This document shows, piece by piece, positions 35,550 through 45,266 of a DNA stretch of 64,000 nucleotides (position 1 is the first letter of the stretch; each line of letters starts with the position of its first letter). The notes below the pieces were generated by a model. That model had not been told where the DNA came from. It did no database searches and worked only from the letters and a program-made list of their open reading frames with translations. Location: assembly GCA_977006965.1 (NCBI GenBank), contig OZ345381.1, positions 1-64,000 of the forward strand, written 5' to 3'. The translations under genes were made by a program, and so were the position numbers. The DNA comes from Phymatolithon calcareum (Eukaryota > Rhodophyta > Florideophyceae > Hapalidiales).

Positions 35550-36808
35550 TTTCTTACCCCTGTGTCAGCAAAGGATGGGGAAAAGGAAAAGAAACTAGCC
35601 GCAGAGGCTCTGATACTCGAGCGGGAAGTCATGCAACCAGCGGCCATTGAACTATGGACAGATGGCAGCGTTGGAGAAATACCCACCGAGTTCATCCGCG
35701 ATTTTCAAAATGACGAACGAGTCTCGGTGAACTGGGATGAAGGCTGGTACACCGCGACGCTGAAGAAATTCGACGTATTGCACGATCAAGACAGCCCGGC
35801 GGTGGCGAAGTTTTCGACTCGACACGGGAAACCACCGGATATTCTCCTTTTCTACGACGACGGTGACAAACATGCGTATGCCTCCACTCCAACCGTTTCC
35901 AAATAGCATGTGGTTCTTTGTGATGAGGATGGCGATATGCTAGACACGTATAGAACCATACCTGCTAATGTCGGCGGCGCAGGGATTTTGCTGATGAACG
36001 GAAACGAAATGGTGAAGGAATTGGCGCTGACGGCAGGAGCTGTTGGATCTTCATAAGACGCCGAGGTCTTTGCTGCTGCCCATGCGTTCTAAGAAGTGTT
36101 GAAGATCCCATTCGCACCTGGAAGCACTATACGATGGTTCACTGACAGTAGGAGCGCTATCGATGCCATTGACGGTGAACCGAGGGGACACGGGGAGATG
36201 ATACGGAAACTTTGGGGCCTTATGGAGCAGCTGATGTCCAAGGGTATCTTTGTCGAAGGCATTTGGATTCCTAGTCACTGTGGAATTCCAAGAAATGATG
36301 CTGCCGACGAATTAGCTCGAAAGGGTATCTACGAATCTAACCTTCTGGACCACCAGAAAGTTCCTCTGACACTCGAAGCAGCAAGATCCATCATCAGGCC
36401 GCCTTCCAAATTCGATCCAGTCGTCGTTCTAACTCTTACAGAAGACCTTCCCATATCGCATAGACGAGCAGAGGTGATGCTGCACCAGCTGATTGGAGAC
36501 TGCACCCCGGTGGTTGGCACTTTTCACCACGGATGCAATATGGAAGTAATTCCGTACGATCCAGTGTGCAAGGCCTGTAATTTTGGTTCCAAGGAAACTA
36601 CCGAACACCTAATCCTACGATGTGGTGGACGTTCCGCCTCACGACGAAAATATATTGGCCGAGTGGGAAAAAAGACTGTAGAAGAGGTATGCCGTGAGAG
36701 ACCCCTAGCCGTACTCAAATTTCTGAACAATGAGATGCTGTTGCAAAACAGCTTTAGACGCTTACCATAAGTGTGAGCGATCTTTCCGCAATAAAGAAAG
36801 AAAGAAAG
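35550..36808 (+). mobile_element. 5'-truncated non-LTR retrotransposon with 10-bp target duplication
   Basis: Flanked by AAACTCGTTC at 35540-35549 and 36809-36818, and ending in an (AAAG)n tail at about 36794-36808. Only the 3' end of the element is present (RNase H and C-terminal zinc-finger part), as expected from abortive target-primed reverse transcription. The mirrored copy occupies 45267-46860 and is itself split by a MITE. Confidence 0.88.
35562..36770 (+). pseudogene. Non-LTR retrotransposon RNase H and C-terminal CCHC region, three in-frame stops
   Basis: One frame throughout, interrupted by TAG at about 35904, TAA at about 36054 and TAA at about 36092; the last part is open for 224 codons. 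RNase H motifs: LWTDGS (first Asp, about 35656), DAEVFAA (Glu, about 36057), WFTDSRSA (second Asp, about 36140) and SHCGIPRNDAADELA (His and last Asp, about 36275-36320). All four acidic residues are kept. A C-terminal knuckle follows: CKACNFGSKETTEHLILRC (about 36570-36620), typical of I/Jockey-clade and related LINEs. The three stops are shared by both arms, so the copy was dead before the inverted duplication. Confidence 0.85.
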
Positions 36809-37199
36809 AAACTCGTTCGAATGTGGGATGATGTTTTCAAGCGTTGTTAGTCGATGGTTAGCAGCGTCGAATCTTGAGATTGTAGATGTCGCAAAACGGC
36901 AATGAACAGTTCAGAACAAAGAGAGTTTATTACCTTTCGCACGCTCAGCGTTGTAGAACCTCTCAAAGGTCCACGTGCTGTTCAAGAATGTCGTCACACA
37001 CCAATTAGTCTTAGTGATCCCTTATGAGCGCTGGTTTCGCAAACGGGGATCAGGCATGGCGAGACGCCTACACCAGCCACTTCTCTCCGTGTGTTCCCGG
37101 AAGAAGCACTGAGCCGACCAAGACTTGGTGATTCTTATTCCCACTGCCTTCCGACACAATGCTGTGCTCGGGTGCTGTGGCATATATACAATTCCGAAT

Positions 37200-38110
37200 C
37201 TAGTCATCGGCGCTGGAGTATGAAGCAGCGCTCATCCAGAGCCAGTTAGACTGTCTTCGAATTTACTGTCTTGTTATAAGAAACAGGCGGCAGTGTGTGA
37301 GACGGAGCCACTTGAGACCCGTTGTTTCTTGTCTTCTCGACAGCGATTATTCCCGACCTCGAATTTGCGACAGTAGATGTTTCTATCGCACAGTAAGAAA
37401 ATATAAACTCCTAAGTATGACGCCTCAGTTAATCTCTCTGCTCGCGAATGTGAATGAGCGGCCTATCTCTTGTTCTTCAAGAGAAACGATACAGATCTTC
37501 TCCTGCTTTGTCTTCCGCGTCATTCCAGTGGCTGATATTCAGTCTGACGGAAATTTCCAGGAGCTTTCGCGGTCCTCTGAGGAAAATACACGAAAGATGA
37601 CGTCGTCAGCTAGATAGGTTGGGGGGGAATTGTGTGTTTTGGGAAGGGATTCTCGTCAATCGTTCTGCGAGGTCATCCATGAATATGTTGCAGAGAGCTG
37701 GGAACATAGGCTATCCTTGCGGTACGACCTTGTTGAATAGAAAGCGCTGTTTCCATCATCCGCCGTTGTGTAGATGACACAAGTCTGCAGGAAGTACATG
37801 ATCCACGCAACTTGGGTGATTGGGAGTGGGCGCTTAAGCAGTCGAGACAGCCCATGCGTATGTAGGGTATCGAAGGCTTTCGAATGGTCCATGAAGGCAA
37901 GGTGTATGTGGCCTGTCTAATGGCTGTAATAGTTTTCAGGACGGCAATGCGGCACCCGGATGACTCTTGAACCCTGTCTGTATCTTATTAAAACTTGTAG
38001 TGCTCTCCGAGGATCTTGTCGAGCACACTTTCGATGACCTTCCTCGCATGTGAGAAGAATGCGTTAGGCCGGTAGCTCGATTGGTCTTTCGGGTATTTGA
38101 TGAACGATCA
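37200..38110 (-). pseudogene. Non-LTR reverse transcriptase remnant (left arm)
   Basis: Minus strand, identical to 43965-44875 on the plus strand, where it is described in reading order. Motifs recognisable here: FMDHSKAFDTLHTHGL (palm motif A, about 37860-37910), VPQG-PMFPALCNIFMDDLAERL in a shifted frame (motif B region, about 37665-37730) and YLADDVIF (motif C, about 37597-37620). Several frameshifts and stops. Confidence 0.75.
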
Positions 38111-38334
38111 CCGACCCTAGAAAGTAGTCGGCAAAGAAATTTTGATAATTTCTTTCTTCTTTCATAAAAGCAATAATTAAATGCAAAGAATTTTGTTTAC
38201 TTAGTTCTTCAGCAAGAAGATTTCGAGCCTTAATGCAGCCAAGATTCCAGAGCTGTTCAGCGAGAAGCTATCTAGAATTGACAACGGTCATAGGTTCACC
38301 GTTTGCTCAGCACGTGAGCACTTCAATGCCGTTT

Positions 38335-38562
38335 TTAGCAACTGCAAAAACGGAAACAGTGAGCGCCTGTTCCTTTCTTGCACCAGGTTGTACTTCCTTT
38401 GCACCAGCAATAAGCCAGACAAGCAGATGCTGCAGGATCGCAGTTCGGAAGAGTTTTCCTGACTGAGGCAACATCACTGAGCTTCTGATCTCCCGCAACG
38501 GGAAGCGCAGTCACAGCAGTGACTGCGAGGAACAGGAAGGCAATGAAAACGCTCAACTTCAT
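38335..38562 (-). CDS. Secreted cysteine-rich peptide (left-arm copy)
   Basis: 75 codons, minus strand. The N-terminus MKLSVFIAFLFLAVTAVTAL is a textbook signal peptide with likely cleavage near Ala19-Pro21. A short pro-like segment (VAGDQKLSDVASVRK) precedes a mature region with eight cysteines spaced C-x6-C-x3-C-x-C-x6-C-x7-C-x3-C-x-C. The spacing is a twofold repeat of C-x6/7-C-x3-C-x-C, suggesting four disulfides and an internal duplication. Pattern and size fit an extracellular disulfide-rich peptide (antimicrobial, signalling or effector-like); I know no family with exactly this spacing and assign no activity. The copy in the other arm is identical over the ORF. Surrounding genes are all dead, which makes its integrity stand out. 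Confidence 0.65.
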   Translation of the reverse strand: MKLSVFIAFLFLAVTAVTALPVAGDQKLSDVASVRKTLPNCDPAASACLAYCWCKGSTTWCKKGTGAHCFRFCSC

Positions 38563-38596
38563 TTTCCGCTCTTATATTACCTTGTGTTCCGTGTAC

Positions 38597-39373
38597 CGGT
38601 CTCCTCTGTTTGGTTCTGCTGACTTTCTTGGGCTTAGCTTTCATTTCTCACCAGTCACTGAAGCTGAGCTTTATGTAGACATGGATTGGGAAGAGAATTC
38701 CAACTCGAGGCTCGAACTGTGCGACACCTGTTGTATGATCCTACACTGCGCGGGATTTCTGAGGCTATTCCACGTTCGTGGCTACACAGTTTCCATGGCA
38801 ATCACATATCCAGATTTTCTACGTTGGTTCTACAGGACACTTCTATCTCCATCAATCGGCGCAGAATAGATATAGTGAGCCCTTGCTGCTCTCTCTGAGG
38901 GTCACTAGTTGACAGTCCCACCGTTCCAAGTGCTAGCGAGTTCTCACGTTCTCTCTGTAGGGAGTCAGGTAATGTTAGGGTCCCATGAGCCCGACTAGTG
39001 AGACAACCAAAGCCGCCTAAGGTACCTGCAAGTTGATCTTCTTAAAATAGACTTTTCCTCTCCGTCTCATCTGAGGCGGTACACAGCACGAGCTACTGTG
39101 TCTCCTTAACTAGTTAAATTTGAATTAAGGACGTCAACATTGGAACTAAGGAGGTCATAAGTGACCAGATTACGCTACATTAGAAAATCGTTCAAAAAGC
39201 TAGCCTTGTTATTCTCCTGATTTCCTCTGTTGGCTCTGCAAACCACTTCTATGTCCATCAATGGGTGCAGAGTGGACATAATGAGTCCTTGCTGCTCTCT
39301 CTGAGGGGCACTAGCTGGCGGTCCCCCTTTCCTAGTGCTAATGAGCTCTCACGTTCTCTCAGTAGGGATTCAG
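38597..39373 (+). repeat. ~780-bp repeat, left-arm copy
   Basis: Same sequence as 34027-34812 with scattered substitutions, starting only 34 bp from the start codon of the divergently oriented Cys-rich peptide gene. It consists of two ~410-bp diverged subunits related to the one containing the ORF at 39724. Confidence 0.85.
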
Positions 39374-39723
39374 GTAATATTAGGGTCTCCAGCCTGGTGA
39401 AACACTCAAAGCTGCCTATAGACTAACATCTCGGACATCCCATGATTGAATTAATTGCATATGTGGTAGATGATGATGTGGATGACTGCGAGCTTTGCGC
39501 TCTGGATACGTGTTGCCTTGCAGCGTTATCTCGGTGTACCACGAAGCGATACTGCAGTGTGCGTTTACACGCCCCAGGTGCCGGCACGTTGGTCTTTTTA
39601 AAATAGACTTGCCCTCTCTGTCTCTGAGACGTTACACAACACAAGCTTCTGTATCTCCTTAAGTTGTTAAATTCGAATTACGGAGGTCAACATTGGAACT
39701 AAGGTGGTCATAAGTGACGAGAC

Positions 39724-39955
39724 TATGGAAATTGTTCAAAACGCTATCCTTGTTATTCTCCTGATTTTCTACGTTGGCTCTGCAGACCACTTCTATGTCC
39801 ATCAATCGGTACAGAGTGGACATAGCGAGTCCTTGTTGCTATCTCAGAGCAGCAAAGACTCACTATGTCTACGTGTCGCCTCAGATGTTGAGGCGCAATA
39901 CCGGGAATCGCCCGAGACACCTCTAACAATACTTAGAGATTATAATGATGGATGA
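39724..39955 (+). CDS. Short secreted/membrane-type protein, 76 codons (left-arm copy)
   Basis: ATG at 39724: MEIVQNAILVILLIFYVGSA is a hydrophobic signal sequence or anchor with a likely cleavage after GSA, followed by a hydrophilic tail (DHFYVHQSVQSGHSESLLLS and on to ILRDYNDG). The mature part contains a single Cys. Diverged relatives without a start codon lie at about 34280, 34680, 38840 and 39240, each keeping the string (V)GSxxHFYxHQ, so this is the intact member of a small tandem family. A GTG 21 bp upstream would extend the frame but lacks support. Function unknown. Confidence 0.45.
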
Positions 39956-39992
39956 AAATATATTGTGATGCGATCTTCTCAGAGAACGTGAC

Positions 39993-40031
39993 AGTAGAAC
40001 ATGGGAAGCTGGCAGCTTCCCATGTTCTACT
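39993..40031. other. 39-nt hairpin (left arm)
   Basis: Perfect 19-bp arms (AGTAGAACATGGGAAGCTG and its complement) around a single G. Mirrored at 42044-42082. No T-run follows directly; role unknown. Confidence 0.8.
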
Positions 40032-40335
40032 CAAGCTGTTCTAGTGTTGGCAACGCTGGCACTGAGGGATTCTAAACTAAAAGCTTGAGACACTCAAAGC
40101 CGCCTAAGGATGCTGCTAGCCTTTAAAATATATTTGTACTTTAAATGCATATGTAGCGTCATTTGCAAAGCGATTCTATTAGCTCCAAAAAATATCTGTC
40201 TTGGTCCTTTGCGTTTCTAACATTTTGCACTTTCTGATGTTCGAATTTTTAAGAAGAATAAAACGTCGTGATGAGAAGATTTCAGGAGCTAACTGTTCTT
40301 ACCTGAATTTGCTCAATCTGCATTTGAACAGAATT

Positions 40336-41739
40336 ATATCACAGCAACAGAGTATGATTTCTTTCAATGTCTGTGCATTGTGTGCGTCGTAGCTACTGTA
40401 CTGCACGGGAGTGGGTTTTTGCAGCTAGGGCTACGCGGTTCACCTGGATTACAAGTATTTGAATAGATGATCGAAGTTACAGCGTAGCTGCTGAAACGCA
40501 TCACCTTTGAAGTCTCATGAGTGTTACTGAAGGCGTTTAATAAATTCCAAATTCAAAATAAAAAGCTACCGTACTGTACTGCCCCTCCGAAAAAACCGAT
40601 GCTTGTATGATGAAACTTTATTGGAAAGGGTGCATAGTACGCGGGAAGCTGCTCTGCTGTCGAAATTACTGGCGTTGAGAGCTTCAAAAATAAAAAACCT
40701 ACAATTTCCCCCTCACCGGGGGGGGGATATGTGTTCATTTATTTTAAAAGCTCCCAAGGCCTCTCTTGAAGAGTAACAGGGCCGCTTTCGCACGATTTTC
40801 TAAGCTCACGTAGTTTGACTGTTCAGTACAACCTTGATTCGTATTTCTCTCCCAACAAGTGCTCCAGTTAGTCGCTTACATTCATATTCAATTTCAGGAC
40901 TAATCTTGGATGAAGATAAAATGCGTTGGAGCGCGACCAGCTCAATCACGGCTGTGACACCAAAGTATGCACCAAGTACTGATTTTCTCCAAAGAGGTGC
41001 TCTATTGAATATCAGCCGTAGGCATCGCAACCGTGTAGATCTTTCTCTTACGCGGAGAACCACCTTGAGCCCCCCGGTTTTTTCGGAGCTCCGAAAAAAC
41101 CTGGGGGCTCAAAACAAATCATTTGCCCCGATTGGCGGATACAGAGGGTATATTTGATGATTTTATTTTGAGAGCTCCCAAAGCCTCACCTTAGAGTAAC
41201 GGGGCAGGTTAATTGTAGGGTTCGCATTGGACACAAGGTAAGGGGATATCATATGTAATAAAGCTCCACAGTCGTACGAATATACGGGCAAGGCTTCCTC
41301 AGGTGCTACCCTTACTAGGGCAGCTCTACATATGTAATGATTTATTTAAAAGCTCCCAAAGCCTCATCTAGGAGTAACAGGGCTTGCTTTCCGAACCGTT
41401 TTCTAATGTAGCGTAGCAGGTCACTCATGGCCTCCTTAATTCGAATTTCCCTACTAACAAGTGCACGTGTGAGTCGTTTGCACTCATCTTCCACATCAGG
41501 GCCCACTGCGCTGATGATAAAATGCGTTGGAGCCCAACAAGCTCAACTACCGCTGTGGTACAACAGTAGTCATCCAGTATCGATTTTCTCCACAATGGCG
41601 CTCTATTAAAATTCAGCCTCTGGCATCTCAGCCGTGCTGTCCTGTCCCTCAAGCAGATGACCTCTGGTAGTTCCCAACGACTCGCCTAGGAGTAACAAGG
41701 CTAGCTTTTCAAACGGTTTTCTAACGTAGCGTACTCTGG
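40336..41739. other. Spacer of the large inverted repeat, with its own repeated ORF family
   Basis: Not palindromic with itself. It holds two diverged direct copies (about 40742-41063 and 41345-41652) and partial copies at about 41160 and 41668, each beginning AAAGCTCCCAA(G/A)GCCTC. On the minus strand the two copies read TRLRCLRLIFNRAPLWRKS and TARLRCQRLNFNRAPLWRKS, then LVALQRILSS / LVGLQRILSS. In the second copy a shifted frame ends in a conserved-looking tail, SDLLRYIRKRFGKQALLLL then EALGAFK-stop. Arm sequences near 42860-42960 contain related DNA, so arms and spacer share one repeat family. Family unknown. Confidence 0.6.
41065..41112. other. 48-nt hairpin near the centre of the inverted repeat
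   Basis: 24-bp arms with a single mismatch, including GGTTTTTTCGGAGCTCCGAAAAAACC, and no loop. It lies 28 bp from the symmetry point (41037.5) of the large inverted repeat. Confidence 0.8.
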
Positions 41740-42043
41740 AATTCTGTTCAAATGCAGATTGAGCAAATTCAGGTAAGAACAGTTAGCTCCTGAAATCTTC
41801 TCATCACGACGTTTTATTCTTCTTAAAAATTCGAACATCAGAAAGTGCAAAATGTTAGAAACGCAAAGGACCAAGACAGATATTTTTTGGAGCTAATAGA
41901 ATCGCTTTGCAAATGACGCTACATATGCATTTAAAGTACAAATATATTTTAAAGGCTAGCAGCAACCTTAGGCGGCTTTGAGTGTCTCAAGCTTTTAGTT
42001 TAGAATCCCTCAGTGCCAGCGTTGCCAACACTAGAACAGCTTG

Positions 42044-42082
42044 AGTAGAACATGGGAAGCTGCCAGCTTCCCATGTTCTACT
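42044..42082. other. 39-nt hairpin (right arm)
   Basis: Mirror copy of 39993-40031. Confidence 0.8.
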
Positions 42083-42119
42083 GTCACGTTCTCTGAGAAG
42101 ATCGCATCACAATATATTT

Positions 42120-42351
42120 TCATCCATCATTATAATCTCTAAGTATTGTTAGAGGTGTCTCGGGCGATTCCCGGTATTGCGCCTCAACATCTGAGGCGAC
42201 ACGTAGACATAGTGAGTCTTTGCTGCTCTGAGATAGCAACAAGGACTCGCTATGTCCACTCTGTACCGATTGATGGACATAGAAGTGGTCTGCAGAGCCA
42301 ACGTAGAAAATCAGGAGAATAACAAGGATAGCGTTTTGAACAATTTCCATA
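42120..42351 (-). CDS. Short secreted/membrane-type protein, 76 codons (right-arm copy)
   Basis: Identical conceptual product to 39724-39955, on the opposite strand: hydrophobic N-terminus MEIVQNAILVILLIFYVGSA and a hydrophilic tail ending ILRDYNDG. The two copies converge toward the spacer. Function unknown. Confidence 0.45.
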
Positions 42352-42701
42352 GTCTCGTCACTTATGACCACCTTAGTTCCAATGTTGACCTCCGTAATTC
42401 GAATTTAACAACTTAAGGAGATACAGAAGCTTGTGTTGTGTAACGTCTCAGAGACAGAGAGGGCAAGTCTATTTTAAAAAGACCAACGTGCCGGCACCTG
42501 GGGCGTGTAAACGCACACTGCAGTATCGCTTCGTGGTACACCGAGATAACGCTGCAAGGCAACACGTATCCAGAGCGCAAAGCTCGCAGTCATCCACATC
42601 ATCATCTACCACATATGCAATTAATTCAATCATGGGATGTCCGAGATGTTAGTCTATAGGCAGCTTTGAGTGTTTCACCAGGCTGGAGACCCTAATATTA
42701 C

Positions 42702-43478
42702 CTGAATCCCTACTGAGAGAACGTGAGAGCTCATTAGCACTAGGAAAGGGGGACCGCCAGCTAGTGCCCCTCAGAGAGAGCAGCAAGGACTCATTATGTC
42801 CACTCTGCACCCATTGATGGACATAGAAGTGGTTTGCAGAGCCAACAGAGGAAATCAGGAGAATAACAAGGCTAGCTTTTTGAACGATTTTCTAATGTAG
42901 CGTAATCTGGTCACTTATGACCTCCTTAGTTCCAATGTTGACGTCCTTAATTCAAATTTAACTAGTTAAGGAGACACAGTAGCTCGTGCTGTGTACCGCC
43001 TCAGATGAGACGGAGAGGAAAAGTCTATTTTAAGAAGATCAACTTGCAGGTACCTTAGGCGGCTTTGGTTGTCTCACTAGTCGGGCTCATGGGACCCTAA
43101 CATTACCTGACTCCCTACAGAGAGAACGTGAGAACTCGCTAGCACTTGGAACGGTGGGACTGTCAACTAGTGACCCTCAGAGAGAGCAGCAAGGGCTCAC
43201 TATATCTATTCTGCGCCGATTGATGGAGATAGAAGTGTCCTGTAGAACCAACGTAGAAAATCTGGATATGTGATTGCCATGGAAACTGTGTAGCCACGAA
43301 CGTGGAATAGCCTCAGAAATCCCGCGCAGTGTAGGATCATACAACAGGTGTCGCACAGTTCGAGCCTCGGGTTGGAATTCTCTTCCCAATCCATGTCTAC
43401 ATAAAGCTCAGCTTCAGTGACTGGTGAGAAATGAAAGCTAAGCCCAAGAAAGTCAGCAGAACCAAACAGAGGAGACCG
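42702..43478 (-). repeat. ~780-bp repeat, right-arm copy
   Basis: Mirror image of 38597-39373. Unlike the left side, there is no additional outer copy beyond the arm end at 47596. Confidence 0.85.
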
Positions 43479-43512
43479 GTACACGGAACACAAGGTAATA
43501 TAAGAGCGGAAA

Positions 43513-43740
43513 ATGAAGTTGAGCGTTTTCATTGCCTTCCTGTTCCTCGCAGTCACTGCTGTGACTGCGCTTCCCGTTGCGGGAGATCAGAAGCTCAGTG
43601 ATGTTGCCTCAGTCAGGAAAACTCTTCCGAACTGCGATCCTGCAGCATCTGCTTGTCTGGCTTATTGCTGGTGCAAAGGAAGTACAACCTGGTGCAAGAA
43701 AGGAACAGGCGCTCACTGTTTCCGTTTTTGCAGTTGCTAA
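43513..43740 (+). CDS. Secreted cysteine-rich peptide (right-arm copy)
   Basis: Identical 75-codon ORF to 38562-38335. Start ATG follows AGCGGAAAATG; a TATAAGAG string sits at 43498-43505, too close to the start to be confidently a TATA box. Signal peptide to about residue 20; cysteines at about residues 41, 48, 52, 54, 61, 69, 73 and 75, i.e. C-x6-C-x3-C-x-C-x6-C-x7-C-x3-C-x-C, with the last residue a cysteine. No intron signals are seen. The opposite strand also has a 77-codon frame, but it has no signal sequence and I regard it as a shadow. Activity unknown. Confidence 0.65.
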   Translation: MKLSVFIAFLFLAVTAVTALPVAGDQKLSDVASVRKTLPNCDPAASACLAYCWCKGSTTWCKKGTGAHCFRFCSC

Positions 43741-43964
43741 AAACGGCATTGAAGTGCTCACGTGCTGAGCAAACGGTGAACCTATGACCGTTGTCAATTC
43801 TAGATAGCTTCTCGCTGAACAGCTCTGGAATCTTGGCTGCATTAAGGCTCGAAATCTTCTTGCTGAAGAACTAAGTAAACAAAATTCTTTGCATTTAATT
43901 ATTGCTTTTATGAAAGAAGAAAGAAATTATCAAAATTTCTTTGCCGACTACTTTCTAGGGTCGG

Positions 43965-44875
43965 TGATCGTTCATCAAATACCCGAAAGACCAATCGAGC
44001 TACCGGCCTAACGCATTCTTCTCACATGCGAGGAAGGTCATCGAAAGTGTGCTCGACAAGATCCTCGGAGAGCACTACAAGTTTTAATAAGATACAGACA
44101 GGGTTCAAGAGTCATCCGGGTGCCGCATTGCCGTCCTGAAAACTATTACAGCCATTAGACAGGCCACATACACCTTGCCTTCATGGACCATTCGAAAGCC
44201 TTCGATACCCTACATACGCATGGGCTGTCTCGACTGCTTAAGCGCCCACTCCCAATCACCCAAGTTGCGTGGATCATGTACTTCCTGCAGACTTGTGTCA
44301 TCTACACAACGGCGGATGATGGAAACAGCGCTTTCTATTCAACAAGGTCGTACCGCAAGGATAGCCTATGTTCCCAGCTCTCTGCAACATATTCATGGAT
44401 GACCTCGCAGAACGATTGACGAGAATCCCTTCCCAAAACACACAATTCCCCCCCAACCTATCTAGCTGACGACGTCATCTTTCGTGTATTTTCCTCAGAG
44501 GACCGCGAAAGCTCCTGGAAATTTCCGTCAGACTGAATATCAGCCACTGGAATGACGCGGAAGACAAAGCAGGAGAAGATCTGTATCGTTTCTCTTGAAG
44601 AACAAGAGATAGGCCGCTCATTCACATTCGCGAGCAGAGAGATTAACTGAGGCGTCATACTTAGGAGTTTATATTTTCTTACTGTGCGATAGAAACATCT
44701 ACTGTCGCAAATTCGAGGTCGGGAATAATCGCTGTCGAGAAGACAAGAAACAACGGGTCTCAAGTGGCTCCGTCTCACACACTGCCGCCTGTTTCTTATA
44801 ACAAGACAGTAAATTCGAAGACAGTCTAACTGGCTCTGGATGAGCGCTGCTTCATACTCCAGCGCCGATGACTAG
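43965..44875 (+). pseudogene. Non-LTR reverse transcriptase remnant (right arm)
   Basis: In reading order across shifting frames: HQIPERPIELPA (the RPI block of RT domain 1), ARKVIESVLDKILGEHYKF (domain 2), GCRIAVLKTITAIRQA, AFMDHSKAFDTLHTHGLS (motif A, catalytic Asp), VPQG-PMFPALCNIFMDDLAERL (motif B, one stop within; about 44345-44415) and YLADDVIF (motif C, about 44458-44480). This is the classic LINE RT order. At least five stops or frameshifts. No target duplication identified. Confidence 0.78.
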
Positions 44876-45266
44876 ATTCGGAATTGTATATATGCCACAG
44901 CACCCGAGCACAGCATTGTGTCGGAAGGCAGTGGGAATAAGAATCACCAAGTCTTGGTCGGCTCAGTGCTTCTTCCGGGAACACACGGAGAGAAGTGGCT
45001 GGTGTAGGCGTCTCGCCATGCCTGATCCCCGTTTGCGAAACCAGCGCTCATAAGGGATCACTAAGACTAATTGGTGTGTGACGACATTCTTGAACAGCAC
45101 GTGGACCTTTGAGAGGTTCTACAACGCTGAGCGTGCGAAAGGTAATAAACTCTCTTTGTTCTGAACTGTTCATTGCCGTTTTGCGACATCTACAATCTCA
45201 AGATTCGACGCTGCTAACCATCGACTAACAACGCTTGAAAACATCATCCCACATTCGAACGAGTTT

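Larger units (their letters stand above)
34814..40335 (+). repeat. Large inverted repeat, left arm (5,522 bp)
   Basis: Near-perfect inverse of 41740-47596. Coordinates map as x + x' = 82075 from the inner end to 35659, and x + x' = 82410 beyond it; the 335-bp change is exactly a MITE plus its target duplication in the other arm. Single-base differences that I noticed: 35349, 38705 and 40110. Content in order: the truncated start of the MULE-type ORF (minus), unassigned DNA, a 5'-truncated non-LTR element, a second RT remnant, the Cys-rich peptide gene, the 785-bp repeat, a 76-codon ORF and a small hairpin. Confidence 0.95.

Noticed and set aside
41065-41112. Rho-independent terminator
   Set aside because: Not meaningful in a eukaryotic nuclear context; reported only as a hairpin.
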